A stretch of 64,000 nucleotides of DNA from Spirometra erinaceieuropaei (taxonomy: Eukaryota; Platyhelminthes; Cestoda; Diphyllobothriidea; Diphyllobothriidae), in the NCBI GenBank assembly GCA_902702965.1, contig CACRXP010000396.1, forward strand, positions 103,193-167,192, read 5' to 3'. Position 1 is the stretch's first letter; each line of letters begins with the position of its first letter. This document shows, piece by piece, positions 9,601 through 21,600 of this stretch. The notes below the pieces were generated by a model. The model did not search any database. It worked only from the letters and a program-made list of their open reading frames with translations, and was not told the DNA's origin. Position numbers and translations under genes: made by a program.

Positions 9601-12600
9601 CTTCCGTACCCGCTCAAGGGCGTGCGGGAATAGTTTTTTCGATGCCAGGCGGTAAAAACACCCTGTGACGTCAGTAGAAGGGCGCTCTCCAATCGTTCTT
9701 ACAGAATTCACTCGTTCGGTTGTGCCTTGAAGCTCTCTCTCGAGCCCAACCAACGACCGCACGGCGGCGCGTAATATAGGCAGAATGTTATTACCGACAA
9801 AGACAAGGTTGATTAGAATGGCCACTTCTGGCTTATTAGCTGTCGTCAGCAGTCAGCACCCTTCCTATAGTTGTATATACCCGATCGCAATAGACAGGAC
9901 AGCGAGCCCGTGTCTCAGTGGTTAGGGACGTCAGACTTTTAACCAGCCTATATCATGCGCCGCTGTCCGGCTGCTCATTTGGCTCAAGAGAGAGCCCGTA
10001 AGTCCCAACGGAACGAGGCGTTGCACTTCTAACCAACAGGTCGCGACTTCGAGCCCCAGGTGTTCCACACTTCGGGGTTCGGTGTGGCTGGCTGATGACG
10101 ACTAATAAGCCAGAAATGGCCATTCCAGTCTCCCTTGTCTTTGTCGATAATGCCATTCTGTCGTAAAGGGACGCTCACCAATCGTTTATACGAAACACCT
10201 TGTATCTTACGGGCTCTCTCTTGCGCCCAACCAGCAGCCGCACAGCGGCGCATGATATATAGGCAGAATGTTATTACCGACAAAGATAAGAGAGGCTGGA
10301 ATGGCCATTTCTGGCCTACTGGCCGTCGTCAGCCAGTCATACCCAACCTCGAAGTGTGGAACACCCGAGGCTCGAACTCGTGATTTGTTAGTTAGAAATT
10401 CGACGCCTCTAACCCATGAGCCGTGGGCTGACGATGGTTTACAAGTCAGAAATGGTCATTCGAGTCTCCCTTGTCTTCGTCAGTAATGCCATTCTGCCTA
10501 AGAGGGGGTGTTTAGCGCCTTGGTGTTGATAGCTATTTTCTGCTCTACTTATCTCGGTGCATCAGTTATCGGCATATATATCCTTTGCGGGTGCGGCTGG
10601 CTGACGACGGCCAATAAGTCGGAAATGGTCATTCCAGTCTCCCTTGCCTTTGTCGAAAGTGACAATCTCAGCAACTGGCTACCAGCAAAGCATTCGCTGC
10701 ATATATTACTCCTCGATTCAGCAGGCGTTGTCTGCGTTCGTCGCGGTGTGGTCTGATAGGCGATTTTCTCTTCACGACTATGTAATGTAACTCCGGTGAT
10801 CGGTATGCATCCATTCCCAGTCTGCCCTGGCACGAGCTGATTCACCCGTGATTTTTGAAATCATTGTCCGTCTGAATCTGGACCGTCCTCCATCTCTCAT
10901 TGCTCCTCGCGAGGACCCCATACATGTCTGTAGGACCAGGCGGTGTGTGGCACGCGTAGACTGGCCACCTAGCGCTACCAGCCGCTGTGCCTCATCTCGC
11001 CCCCGGTTTTCCTGACTCAGTCCTGACACCGAGCTCAAGTGGGTGAGGGAGAGGAGGGTGCGCTAGATGCTGCTCAGGTTCACTATCACCATCAACTAAT
11101 TCGCGCGCAAGTCACCGTCCCTGCGCCTACCATGCTTTGGAGCACACGGTGGGCACCAATGTTCGCGATAGTCGAACTGTTATGTCTGTGTCTGGTCGTA
11201 TCTGTTGGTCAGCGTGGTGTGCCCTGCCAGACCCAGTCATCCTGTCGGTAGATGATCTCTCAGCCGCCAACTTTTTGAATTGTGGTAGTCTAAATGCGTA
11301 TTGGATATCTTGTAACCCAAGGTTTGTGAGCGTCTGCTATGCCACAATCAGCCAACCACGGCCCTCGAAGCCTGGTATGCTCTAGCACTTCTCCGATACC
11401 TGGTTCTCTGGCGGTAGATGCGCTTGCGCACCCGCTGGGCATACAGGTCGTGTGCATGGATGCCCAGTCGTCCACTTCTTATCTGTTGTTGTTGTTGTTG
11501 TTTTCGGTCAAAATCCAAGCCAGGTGTTTGCCGTTAATCAGGAGGTGCGGAGTTGAACGCCAAGGTGCGTGTTCGGCCGCGCCCTCCCCGCCTCCGGTCT
11601 TCTTTGCTGTGTCTTGACACCGAGTCGAGGTGAGGAGGGGAGACGGTGCGGTAGATGCTGCGCAAGCCACGCGCAAGTCACCGTGCCTGTTTCACCCTAC
11701 TGTGGAGCAGCACATGGTGGGCATTGTCGGATGCGACGTTCGAACTAGCGAGATCTATTATAGGAATAGAAGTAGGGGCCCGATCGGCGTGAAGCAGGTT
11801 TCTCTGTCTCACCATCTAGCCTTCCTCCTGTGATGTGTTTATTAACAAATCCGGGCCAAGTCGACTGGAGGTGGTGGGATGTGTCTATCTGCCTATCGGC
11901 CTAAAACAGTGTTGTTTGGCCTCACTCTAAGCAAAAAAAAACAACAGCGCCCTATCCTTCTATGACGGTAACGTGGTGACTACCTGTGCTCCTCTCACTC
12001 CAATCTTACGGAGGTTTACTTGGTTGCATCCTTCTGCAACTCCAACTCCGCTCAAGGGCGTAGGGTAGGCTTTTTCAACGCCGGTTTACAGCATTCGTAA
12101 AAACTTCCCTGTGACGATTACAGCGCCTGAAGTGCCATTGAAGTATCCGCCCTCCGGTTTCACTGGGAATGACTACCCGCATTGAACGACTTCTAATGAC
12201 GTCTACAGTGAGTGCTTTAAAACAGGCCTCAACGTACAGTAGGTGGGCTAACTCATGAAATGTCAACCGAAATGCGTTTTCCTTTCGAAACGATTAATTA
12301 AGTAGCGTTGTGAAACCAATCATCGTGCAACATAATGGTATCACAATTCAGTTACCTCAGGATGCCGGCTTTCGAAGGAACTTATTTCTGCATGCAACAG
12401 CTGCACTCTGTAAAAAATGACTACTTATGTAGCATGCACTTTTCTCATTAATGTTCGATGTCCCTAAAAGTCGATTTATATTTTATGGAAAACATGCATA
12501 TGCATATTCATTGTTTGCTCAGTAGGCAGGAAATCACTTTTTCCTCCAATTCTATACTCGAAAGAAGGGTACGATTTGGTTTTTAAAAAAGTTTCTAATT

Positions 12601-15600
12601 ATGGGATTTTTTAATGAGGTGAAATGGCTGTTCATCGAACGTCATGAATGAAAATATGCATTCTTTTGCTCATTCAGAGTAAATTACGTCTTCTTTCAAT
12701 TTTACACTCGAAGGAAGAGTTTAATTTGGTTTTATGAAACTTTTCCAATTCCCGAATAATTCTGAACCTGCTCTACCGTTACACTTGGATTCAGGGTTTC
12801 AAAAGTACAAGCTGTATATTTTCCGTTTACGGAAAACCACACATTTCTCTACGGTAATGAAGGGAAGCGATATAGCCTTCATAAAATTAAGCAGTGGATT
12901 TGAGCCATATTGTTAACTTTACAAGCAACACTAGTAAATGCAGAGACATGACGTTTTATGAACGACCATTTCACGGTATTTAAAAGTTCCACAATTAGAA
13001 ACTTTTTTAAAACCGAATTATGTCTCTCCATCGAGTATAAAATTGGAAGTAGGCGTAGTTATCTACCGAATGAGCGAAAGAATGAATATCTTATCATGTT
13101 TTCTATGAAATATAATTGACTTTTTAAGGGTATCGAAAATCAATGAGCAAAATGCATGCCACGTAGGTAGCCATTTTTGCAGACTATAGTTTCTGAATGC
13201 AACCGGACAGAGGTTCGTTCGAAAGCCGGCATCCTGAGGTAACTGAAATATTATAGAACTATGTTGCAGGCTGACCAGTTTTACAACCCATCTTACTTAA
13301 TCTTTTCGAAACGAGAACGCATTTCGGAGTTTCGTTTGACATTTCACGAGTTAGCCCACCTACTGTAGTAACCGCCACCTCCGATTTCGCGGGTATTTTC
13401 GATCTTTTTTCATTACCACTGTGTGTGAGCGCAATTTACCCCAACGGTCACGATTGTTAGACTATCTTTTGAATCCAGACCTGATCCTCTGGTGGTTTGA
13501 CTGATATACACGCGCTACCAGGACACACACACTTCGTCGATCAGGCAGCTAGTCAAATGGAGTCTTTTTTTATCCAGACTGGGGATCGTATGCCAGACAC
13601 TTATCGCTACCGTGATCACTACCGGGTCTGACTGACTTCGCAATTTCAGGCTCGCCGATTCGCGGTCAGCGTTCATCTGCAACGATGAACTCCATACAAC
13701 TGAGGATTCGGTAGAATTGATTTACATTAGGTGGGCTAACTCATGAAACGTCAACCGAAATTCCGAAATTTGTTTTCGTTTCCGAAAGATTTATTAAGTA
13801 GGGTTTTTAAACTAATCAGCCTGCAGCACAATTCTATAATATTTTAGTTACCTCAGGATGCCAGCTTTCGAGTGAACTTCCTTCCGGCTGCATGCAACAA
13901 CTACATTCCGCAAAAAATGACTACTTAAGCAGTATGAATTTTTCTCATTGACTCTCGATGCCCCTAAATGTCCCATTATATTTCGTGGAAAACGTGCATA
14001 CAATCATTCATCCATTTGCTCATTCGGTAGATAAGTACGTCTCCTTCCAAGCTTATACACGAATGAAGGGTATAATTTAATTTTAAAAGCGTTTTCCAGT
14101 TCCCGAATAATGTTGAAGCCGCTCTACCGTTACACTCGAATTCAGGGTTTCCAAACTGCAGGCCGTATTTTTTCCGCATATGGAAAACCGTAAAGTTCTC
14201 TACGGTATTCAGAGGAGATCATATGGGGTTCATAAAATTTAGTACTGGATTTGAGCCATATTGTTAACTTTGCAAGCAACACTAGTAAATGCAGAGACAT
14301 GACGTTTTATGAACGACCATTTCACAGTATTTAAAATTTACACGATTAGAAACTTTTTTAAAACCGAATTATACCCTTCCCTCTAGCATAAAATTGAAAC
14401 AAGACGTAATTTCCTACCGAATGAGTAGAAGAATGAATATTTTTATGCATCTTTTCCATGAAATATAATTAGACTTTTAGGGACATCGAACATTCATGAG
14501 AAAAATGCATGCTACATAAGTAGTCATTTTTTACAGAGTGTAGTTATTGCATGCAGAAATAACTTCGTCCGAAAGCCGGCATCCTGAAGTAACTTAATTG
14601 TGATACAATTATGTTGCAGGCTGACGAGTTTTACAATCCTACTTAATTAATCTTTTCGAAACGAAAAGCCATTTCGGAATTTCGGTTGACATTTGATGAG
14701 TTAGCCCACCTACTGTACCTAGAGAATCAGAGTTTTACAGAGGCGTAGTGGAAACACTTTCGGCGAGGATTTCTCGTTTTCCAGTTTCTTCACATTTAAA
14801 GCGTTGTTAGAAGTTCGCTCATCTGTGAGCTATTTAACGCTTCTAGTCTCTGCCGTCAGTCAGCCCCAGTAGTCGCGACAGGCTTCCTCCATTCGACTAT
14901 CATTGAACTAAGCCTGACCTCAGCTGACCTCAAACTGCGTACTCGGAGCAAGTCGCAGGTTTTTGGTGCGACTTACGGCAGCCGCTGTGACCTCGTAAAA
15001 CACCCCTGAACAGACAAGACCTTATCACACAAAAGGCCAGCAAATGCACACGCCTCGCCCTTTTTGCGTAAAGCCGTCTGTGGGGAGTCAGTGAGTCTAG
15101 CCGTGTGCATTCAGAACTGGCGCGTAGCGCGCACATCATGTCTCCTCTGCAAGTGAGAGTGTAGGTAGGGAGCCTTGTCTAAACAGCCACTCCTCTGACA
15201 AACTCAGCGCGGCTGTACACCCTGACGGAGAAATTGTTCAGGATTAAGTATATGCACAGGGCGAGGAAGAACTATGGAAAACTGCCCACAATATTTTTAA
15301 AAGTGGGTGTTGTTCTGTGGAGTTTTTGGTCGGCCCTTCGGCAGCAGGAGGGCATTCGCTGACCCCAAGGAGTCGGTTCTGCTGAAATGTCTACATAGGT
15401 TTATTGTTCTTCACCCTTCCCCCCACACACGTAGTCCTTTAGTAAGAAGAAGGCTCATTTTCAACATAAATTCCTCACGGAGAGCAGTCAGATAGTAAAA
15501 CATACTCGGCATATGTCTGCCAGTAAAGCAGGAATGTTAAAACGTTGGCGAATTTGTTAAACAGCAGTTAACAGTTTTTTGCTCCGTGCATATACATAAT

Positions 15601-18600
15601 CCTTGCCGGTTAACGGTCGCCTTTTCACTGCTGCTCACTCCTGCACGCTGCCACATAATCCAGTAATCTACGAACTCCAACTCTGAGTCTGGAGACTTTA
15701 ACCCTCTCCGAGGACTGGACCTCGAGTGATCAACGAAGCAAATACCAGTTACTTGTGCACTTTAGAGCTTGAGTTGAATTCTTTGTTCATGCGCGCTTAC
15801 TGGTGGCATCCTTAATGGGCGGGTAACCTAACCCAAATGTGATTAAACTCGCGTCGTCCGGCAGGGCCTCGTAGCTCAGGTGGTTAGAGCGTTGCCTGTA
15901 CTAAAGCCTCCCCCTTACTGTGTGGGTTCGAATCCCACCGAGGCGCCGAGTTTTTCACAGTTGGGTCAATCTGAATTATTCAAAAATCTGCCAAAACATC
16001 CTTAATGTGACAACAATTCACACGTTTTGGGAATTCGTGAGAAGTTTCACTAGTTGTCGAACTCAACAGCCGAGGCAGGCGCATTTTCGCTTATATCTAG
16101 GCGTGGCATTTTTAAGACCTATTCGCCGATAATTTACATTTTTTTAAAAATGAAAGCCCTGTTTCGACTAGAGCTAAGTGGATATCTCAAAAGTAGTGCA
16201 AAGTCAGGTATCATGCATCTGGTATTTCGTCGTAAACAACGCGGTGCACCACAATCGCTAAGACGTACTGGTGCCTTTTAAAGATTCTACTCTGTATTCG
16301 CATACGTCGTCTTCCGATGATACGACAACATCCGGTCCGGTCAGTCTTTTCGTGACTCGTAGTCATTTCTCGCGCATCCTAGTCTATGACAGGAAATTTT
16401 GTACGAACTATTCCTCCGTACTGCTGACTTTCGAAGCGTCTACCGGCCCCACCCGAAGTAAACAAACCCCAACCACCTGTAATACCGAACCGGTGGTAAT
16501 GGGGCTTTTATAGGTTGGGTCGGGCAACGCGCAGGTGACGAGGCCAAGTAATTGTATGCAAAAGAAAAGCTATTGGGAACGCGCGGTGGTACTTTGAGTG
16601 GTTGAGAAATAATTGCCCTAACCATGAACCCTAATACCAACCTCAACAGTATTGTGTCCATCAGGTGGGGCTATATAGCCACCTCGTACCCCTCTACCTC
16701 ACTCTGCGTTCGCATACATCGTCTTCCGATGATACGACAGCATCCGGTCTGGTCAGTCCTTTCGTGACTCACAGTCATTTTTTGCGTACAAACAAGCACT
16801 TCCTCCGTTTTTTCAACATTAACCACACGCTTCCTGCAGATAGAATTGTCAAGGTAACCAGCATAGATCCAGGTCATGGTCCTTTCTCGGCCGTTACACC
16901 TATTCAACCAGGTTTTCTGGGAACTCTTAATGGTCGGACCGGGTTTGTTGAACCGTAGCGCTTTCCAAAAGGAACGGTTCGGGGTCTGGAGAGTATCACT
17001 TACTGTGAGAGCCCCTTGCTTTCGCCGAGACCGAAGACCACTCGTACCAACTCAAGATTTGCTAGTGAATCAGCAGACCCTCAGCTGGGAAATGCGCAAC
17101 TTTGGAGCAGTTATTGTCTCAACGGCACTCAGTTAGTCTGTTTAACTCGCCGTACATTGACCCCAGACATCACTAGCCCTCAATCATAGGAGGGGGCGTG
17201 GGTATTCGCCGACCTATCCTGATTTGAGCCCAAAAATAAGCATTTTAGTCCTATTTTGGCGGACAATAAATGACCATAACACATTACTGCCAAAAGTGGG
17301 AGGGCGACTGGAATGGCTGTTTCAGACTTACTTGCAGTCACCCGCCAGTCGTACTCCATGACCCGGCCTCCCGTCTGGCTGACCGACTATGCTTTGCCTT
17401 TTGACTGCGATGTTTACCACAGTCATATTTTCGATTCCTTCTGTTCCTGTTTGCACTCGTTCTGTCACCAACGATTAAGGTCACTTCCTGGTCTGGCCTC
17501 AAATCAACAACCCTGGTTGAGTTTTCTGTTTTTTGACCTTCCAGCAGGTGAAAACACAAAAAAACAAGTCGTATTTCTCACCTTTACTGCCACGTCGGTT
17601 TTTTCCATACACCCTGCTAAGCGGCGCATGATATAGGCAGTATGTGCCGCTGTGCGACTGACGGTTGGGCTCGAGAGAGAGCCCGTGAGGCACAACGGAA
17701 CGCGCGAGTTCCTTGAGAACGATCGGTAAGCGCCCCCCTACCAGTGTATATTCCCGATCGAAACCGACAGGACAACGGGCTCGTGGGGCGTGGTCCTCTA
17801 ACAAACAGGTCGCGAGTTCGAGTCTCGGGTGTTCAACACTTCGGGGTTGGGTATGACTGGCTGACGACGATTACTAACCTAGAAATGACCGTTCCAGTCT
17901 CCCTTGTCTTTGTCGGTAATAGCATACTGCCTATATCATGCGACGCTGTGCGGCAGCTGGTTGGGCTCGAGAGAGAGCCCGTAAAGCACAACAGAACGAG
18001 TGAGTTCCGTAAAAACGATCGGTGAGCGTCCCCACCATCATATTATGACACGTGATGCATATACGAACATAAGCTGGCTGTGGGACGAGGCGACGAATTT
18101 TCGGAGGTGGCTGTCCGCACCTCTGAAATGAGTCATGAGTTTAACTTTGCAATCACCGGGATAATCGTGTACTTCGGAAACAAAACAGGCCGAGAAGTGA
18201 TTGAAGCCTGGGCTTCGGATTAGAACTCAATGAATTTGTCGATTCGGTGCCTGCGTACAGAGCCCTGTGCGATTGTCTAGTACGCCTTATAATTGTCGCT
18301 TGTTCTGTTGTTGCTGCTATCTCTGACGATAGATTCCCGCACTAGTTCTAAAGCTCAGAGCAATAAACGGACTTTCCCGGTGCACGACCAGTCTTCTTTT
18401 TCTTCTTCTTCACACCTGGAACTCTAACTTTCGCCTCCATTCGGTGTGTCTTGTGTCTGACGCTTGCCAAGTGGCGCCTTAACGGCAACCAGCCTCACGC
18501 TCTTGTTCCCTGTTTTTTTTCCCCAAACTAGGAGCGCGAACTGGGCGATGACTACGGTTGGAAGCAGGTGCACGGAGATGTCTTCCGCCCACCCGTCGGC

Positions 18601-21600
18601 GCCATCTACCTGGCCAGCCTCGTCGGCACGGGAATGCACATCGCACTGGTGAGCGTGGCCGTCACTGCACTCGCCTTCGTCGGGAAGATGTACACTGAAC
18701 GCGGTGGTCTCCTCTCCACTGTCATCTTCGTCTACGCCCTCCTCTCGCCAGTCAATGGCTTCTTCGGTGGACGCCTCTACCCCCGACTGGGCGGTGAGTC
18801 CTTCTGTCTGCGGGGCACTTTAGCAAGGACGCTGTACCCCCCCCCTCGTACATTTGCTGCCCCATAGATGCCCTGGAGCAAAGTGGTGAGGGGGGGGGTC
18901 AGATTAGATCACGACACGTATCTATCTGGATGCGCAGAGTCCGAGCCAGCCCACCGGTGCGATGGCACGCCGGTGAGGCTCGGAAACGCGGCCCCCTTTG
19001 GCCAACAGTATTACTTGGCTACTAGTTTTATCAGTACATGTGTTACAGTTAGCAGACCTGGGTTTAGGATCAGGATTGGGCGAGAGAGTTAGGAGTTAAG
19101 GGATTAGTGTTATGGTTCGAGTTAGGGGTAGTTGTTAGTGTTCGGTTTGAGATTAACTGGATGGCTTGCGGTTACGACCAGCGAATACTTCCTCAATTCC
19201 ATTTGGCTGTCAGGAATTACGCTGGTAAGGATCGGATGAAGGCCCCCAAGAATCTGTGGCGTACAAAGAATACCTACTATACTTATTTAACTGGGTTTTA
19301 GTCCGACACGATTACTTGGGTTTGGTGTTTCATCGTTCAAGGATGTTTCGTCTGTTGTAAACGGTCTGGTGCATTATCTACAATGACCTCAGCTCAGAGT
19401 TTAGAAGCGATCGCAGTAGACACTTAATGTTTATTTTTTAGTTGTCCTACTCGATTGCGGTTGCCATATGTCAATGCATCAAAACTTTTCCGCCCGAAAA
19501 ACGAATTTACCAATTATCTATACTTATTCTGCCATTCGTCTATGCGTGCATAGGCTCCGCCCGTAAAACCCCTATTACCACCTTTCCCGTAAGACAGGCT
19601 CCTTTGGCTGGTCGCGTGTTTCGGGACTTTCACCCGATCGTTGCCATTACGCTTACAGTTTAAGTTGGGCTTGGTGTTTGGCTTTCGGTTCACGAGGTTT
19701 TCAGCGGGTCATCTTTTTCAGCTTTTGAAGATATGGTTTACAGCCATTCTTGCACCCACTTCTCGCAGCTTCCATCTACGGTTTCCGTCTGATGGGTCAC
19801 CTACTTGGAGAGGGGGTTCAGTTTTGATGACCTTGGCAGTCCAATCACCATTACTCCTACAGGAGTGGGTTTCTATTGGTTACTTATAGCGAGTTTTGTG
19901 TTGCGAACTGCTTACGCTGGAATTCCAGTATCCGTTAAAACAAACAAGAACCTTTGCGTTTAAAGCATTCGTTTTTCTCTTAGTTTTACACATCCTTCGG
20001 TATTTTCCCATGCCCCCACCCATATAACCCCTAGTATTACGGTTACCCATATTGAAGGCACCTGGGTTTCCCCATTTCTCTGTGCGGCCGCGTTTCCGAA
20101 CCTCGCCGACAGACCTTAGACGTAGACCTTCACGCTCCTGCAGCCAATTCCATCGCTCGTTGGTTGACGGGCTCGGACAGTCGACTGGGAGTGAGAGAGT
20201 GAGACCGACAGTGGGGCGTCCATCGTCACCAACGCACATCAATGCATTCCTCACTCACGTGGATCTGTCGCAATGCGCTTAGATTCGTGACTTGGAAGAT
20301 TTCCCACTGAGGGGACTTCAGTGACATATTCTTGGTGTAATCTTTATGTGAGATCCGACTTGCCCTTATAGTGGCTTGGTACATGCAGTGGGGATCACAT
20401 CGAGTGCTGCACGCGTAGACGAACTGCTTACCTTTGTTTAACCCCTGCACTCGCACCCACCCCAGGTCGTTTTGCCATTGTCTTGCCACCGAAGCAATGA
20501 GGGGAGAGTGCGGTAGATGCTGCGCAAGTCAGCCCGCCTTAAAACTGATTAACGCGTAAGTCACTGATTCTGCGCCCACTCTGTGCGGGTTGCAATGAAC
20601 GTCCTCGTTCACGACGGCAGTTGCTATCTCGTGGACCCTTCGTCCGACCCGTCGGCACTGAGGGGAGTACAGGGCTTTGCGTTGTTTCCAGCTTGCCCAC
20701 TTGAATTCCTGTCGACAAGTCGTCGAGCATTAAACGCAGCACAGTCCAGATCCCTTGGTTGACCTTCAAAGGGTTGGACCCAGTTAGATTAAATTCCAGT
20801 TTCAGTAAGCGCGGAATTTCATTTCCTATCCAGTGGCCTGCTGACAACATTCCCTGTTAATTATGGCCTTTCCTCCTTGGGACATTTCTGGTCGCCAGTT
20901 CTTTTATAGTGTTTGTAAAGTCACGTGGTTTCTTTCGAAGTAACTCCCCGTTGTTCATTGTGTTGGGATAGCTACTGTTCTTCGCTGCTGCATTAGTCCG
21001 TAAGGCCATTTAAAAGTGGTGCAATTGATGAACCGGAAGTTTGATCATTCCCCGGTATCTACGTTTTTCGGGTTGTCCTGCTACCACCGGCGCCCTGCTT
21101 NNNNNNNNNNNNNNNNNNNNNNNNNNNNNNNNNNNNNNNNNNNNNNNNNNNNNNNNNNNNNNNNNNNNNNNNNNNNNNNNNNNNNNNNNNNNNNNNNNNN
21201 NNNNNNNNNNNNNNGTGGATCAAACAGCTCTTCATCGGCAGCCTCCTCCTGCCCGCCCTCATCTCCGCTATCGCCTGTGGCATCAACGTACTGGCCACCT
21301 TCTACCAGACAAGTCGAGTCATACCCTTCCTCAGTATGCTCGCCGTGGTGTCCATCGTCGTCTTCGTCATTGTGCCACTCAACCTGGTTGGCACCGTGAT
21401 TGGTCGCAACGTGGGTGGCCCGCACAGCAATCCCTGCCGTGTGAACGCTGTACCGCGACCCATCCCCGAGGCCAAGTGGTTCACTCGACCCCTTGTGATC
21501 AGCCTCCTCGGTGGCATCCTGCCGTTTGGCTCCATCTTTATTGAAATGTAAGCACGGGCCCACCCTCCTCATCCTCCTCCAATTCAAACTACTGATAAAG

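Larger units (their letters stand above)
9660..10680. mobile_element. cluster of SINE-B copies in alternating orientation
   Basis: At least four partial SINE-B units are packed head-to-head: - strand at about 9680-9865, + at 9865-10140, - at 10150-10425, + at 10427-10680. The + unit has a second tRNA-like head with box B near 10046. Each unit ends in the phrase CCATTCCAGTCTCCCTTGTC and a TTTGTCGGTAAT tail. Four units keep the CTGAYGA plus GAAA boxes; those with better folds are listed separately. Confidence 0.75.

Noticed and set aside
12237..14715. CRISPR or satellite array
   Set aside because: The repetition is explained by two long inverted-arm transposable elements side by side, not by short spaced repeats.
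15869..15945. Functional tRNA gene in the SINE-A head
   Set aside because: The anticodon stem does not pair well, and the same head plus a common 3' tail occurs at other sites, which marks a dispersed element.
21016..21587. ORFs of 127-168 codons through the N run, several frames
   Set aside because: They are opened by the gap; only the frame matching the TM9SF3 exon at 21215-21547 is real.
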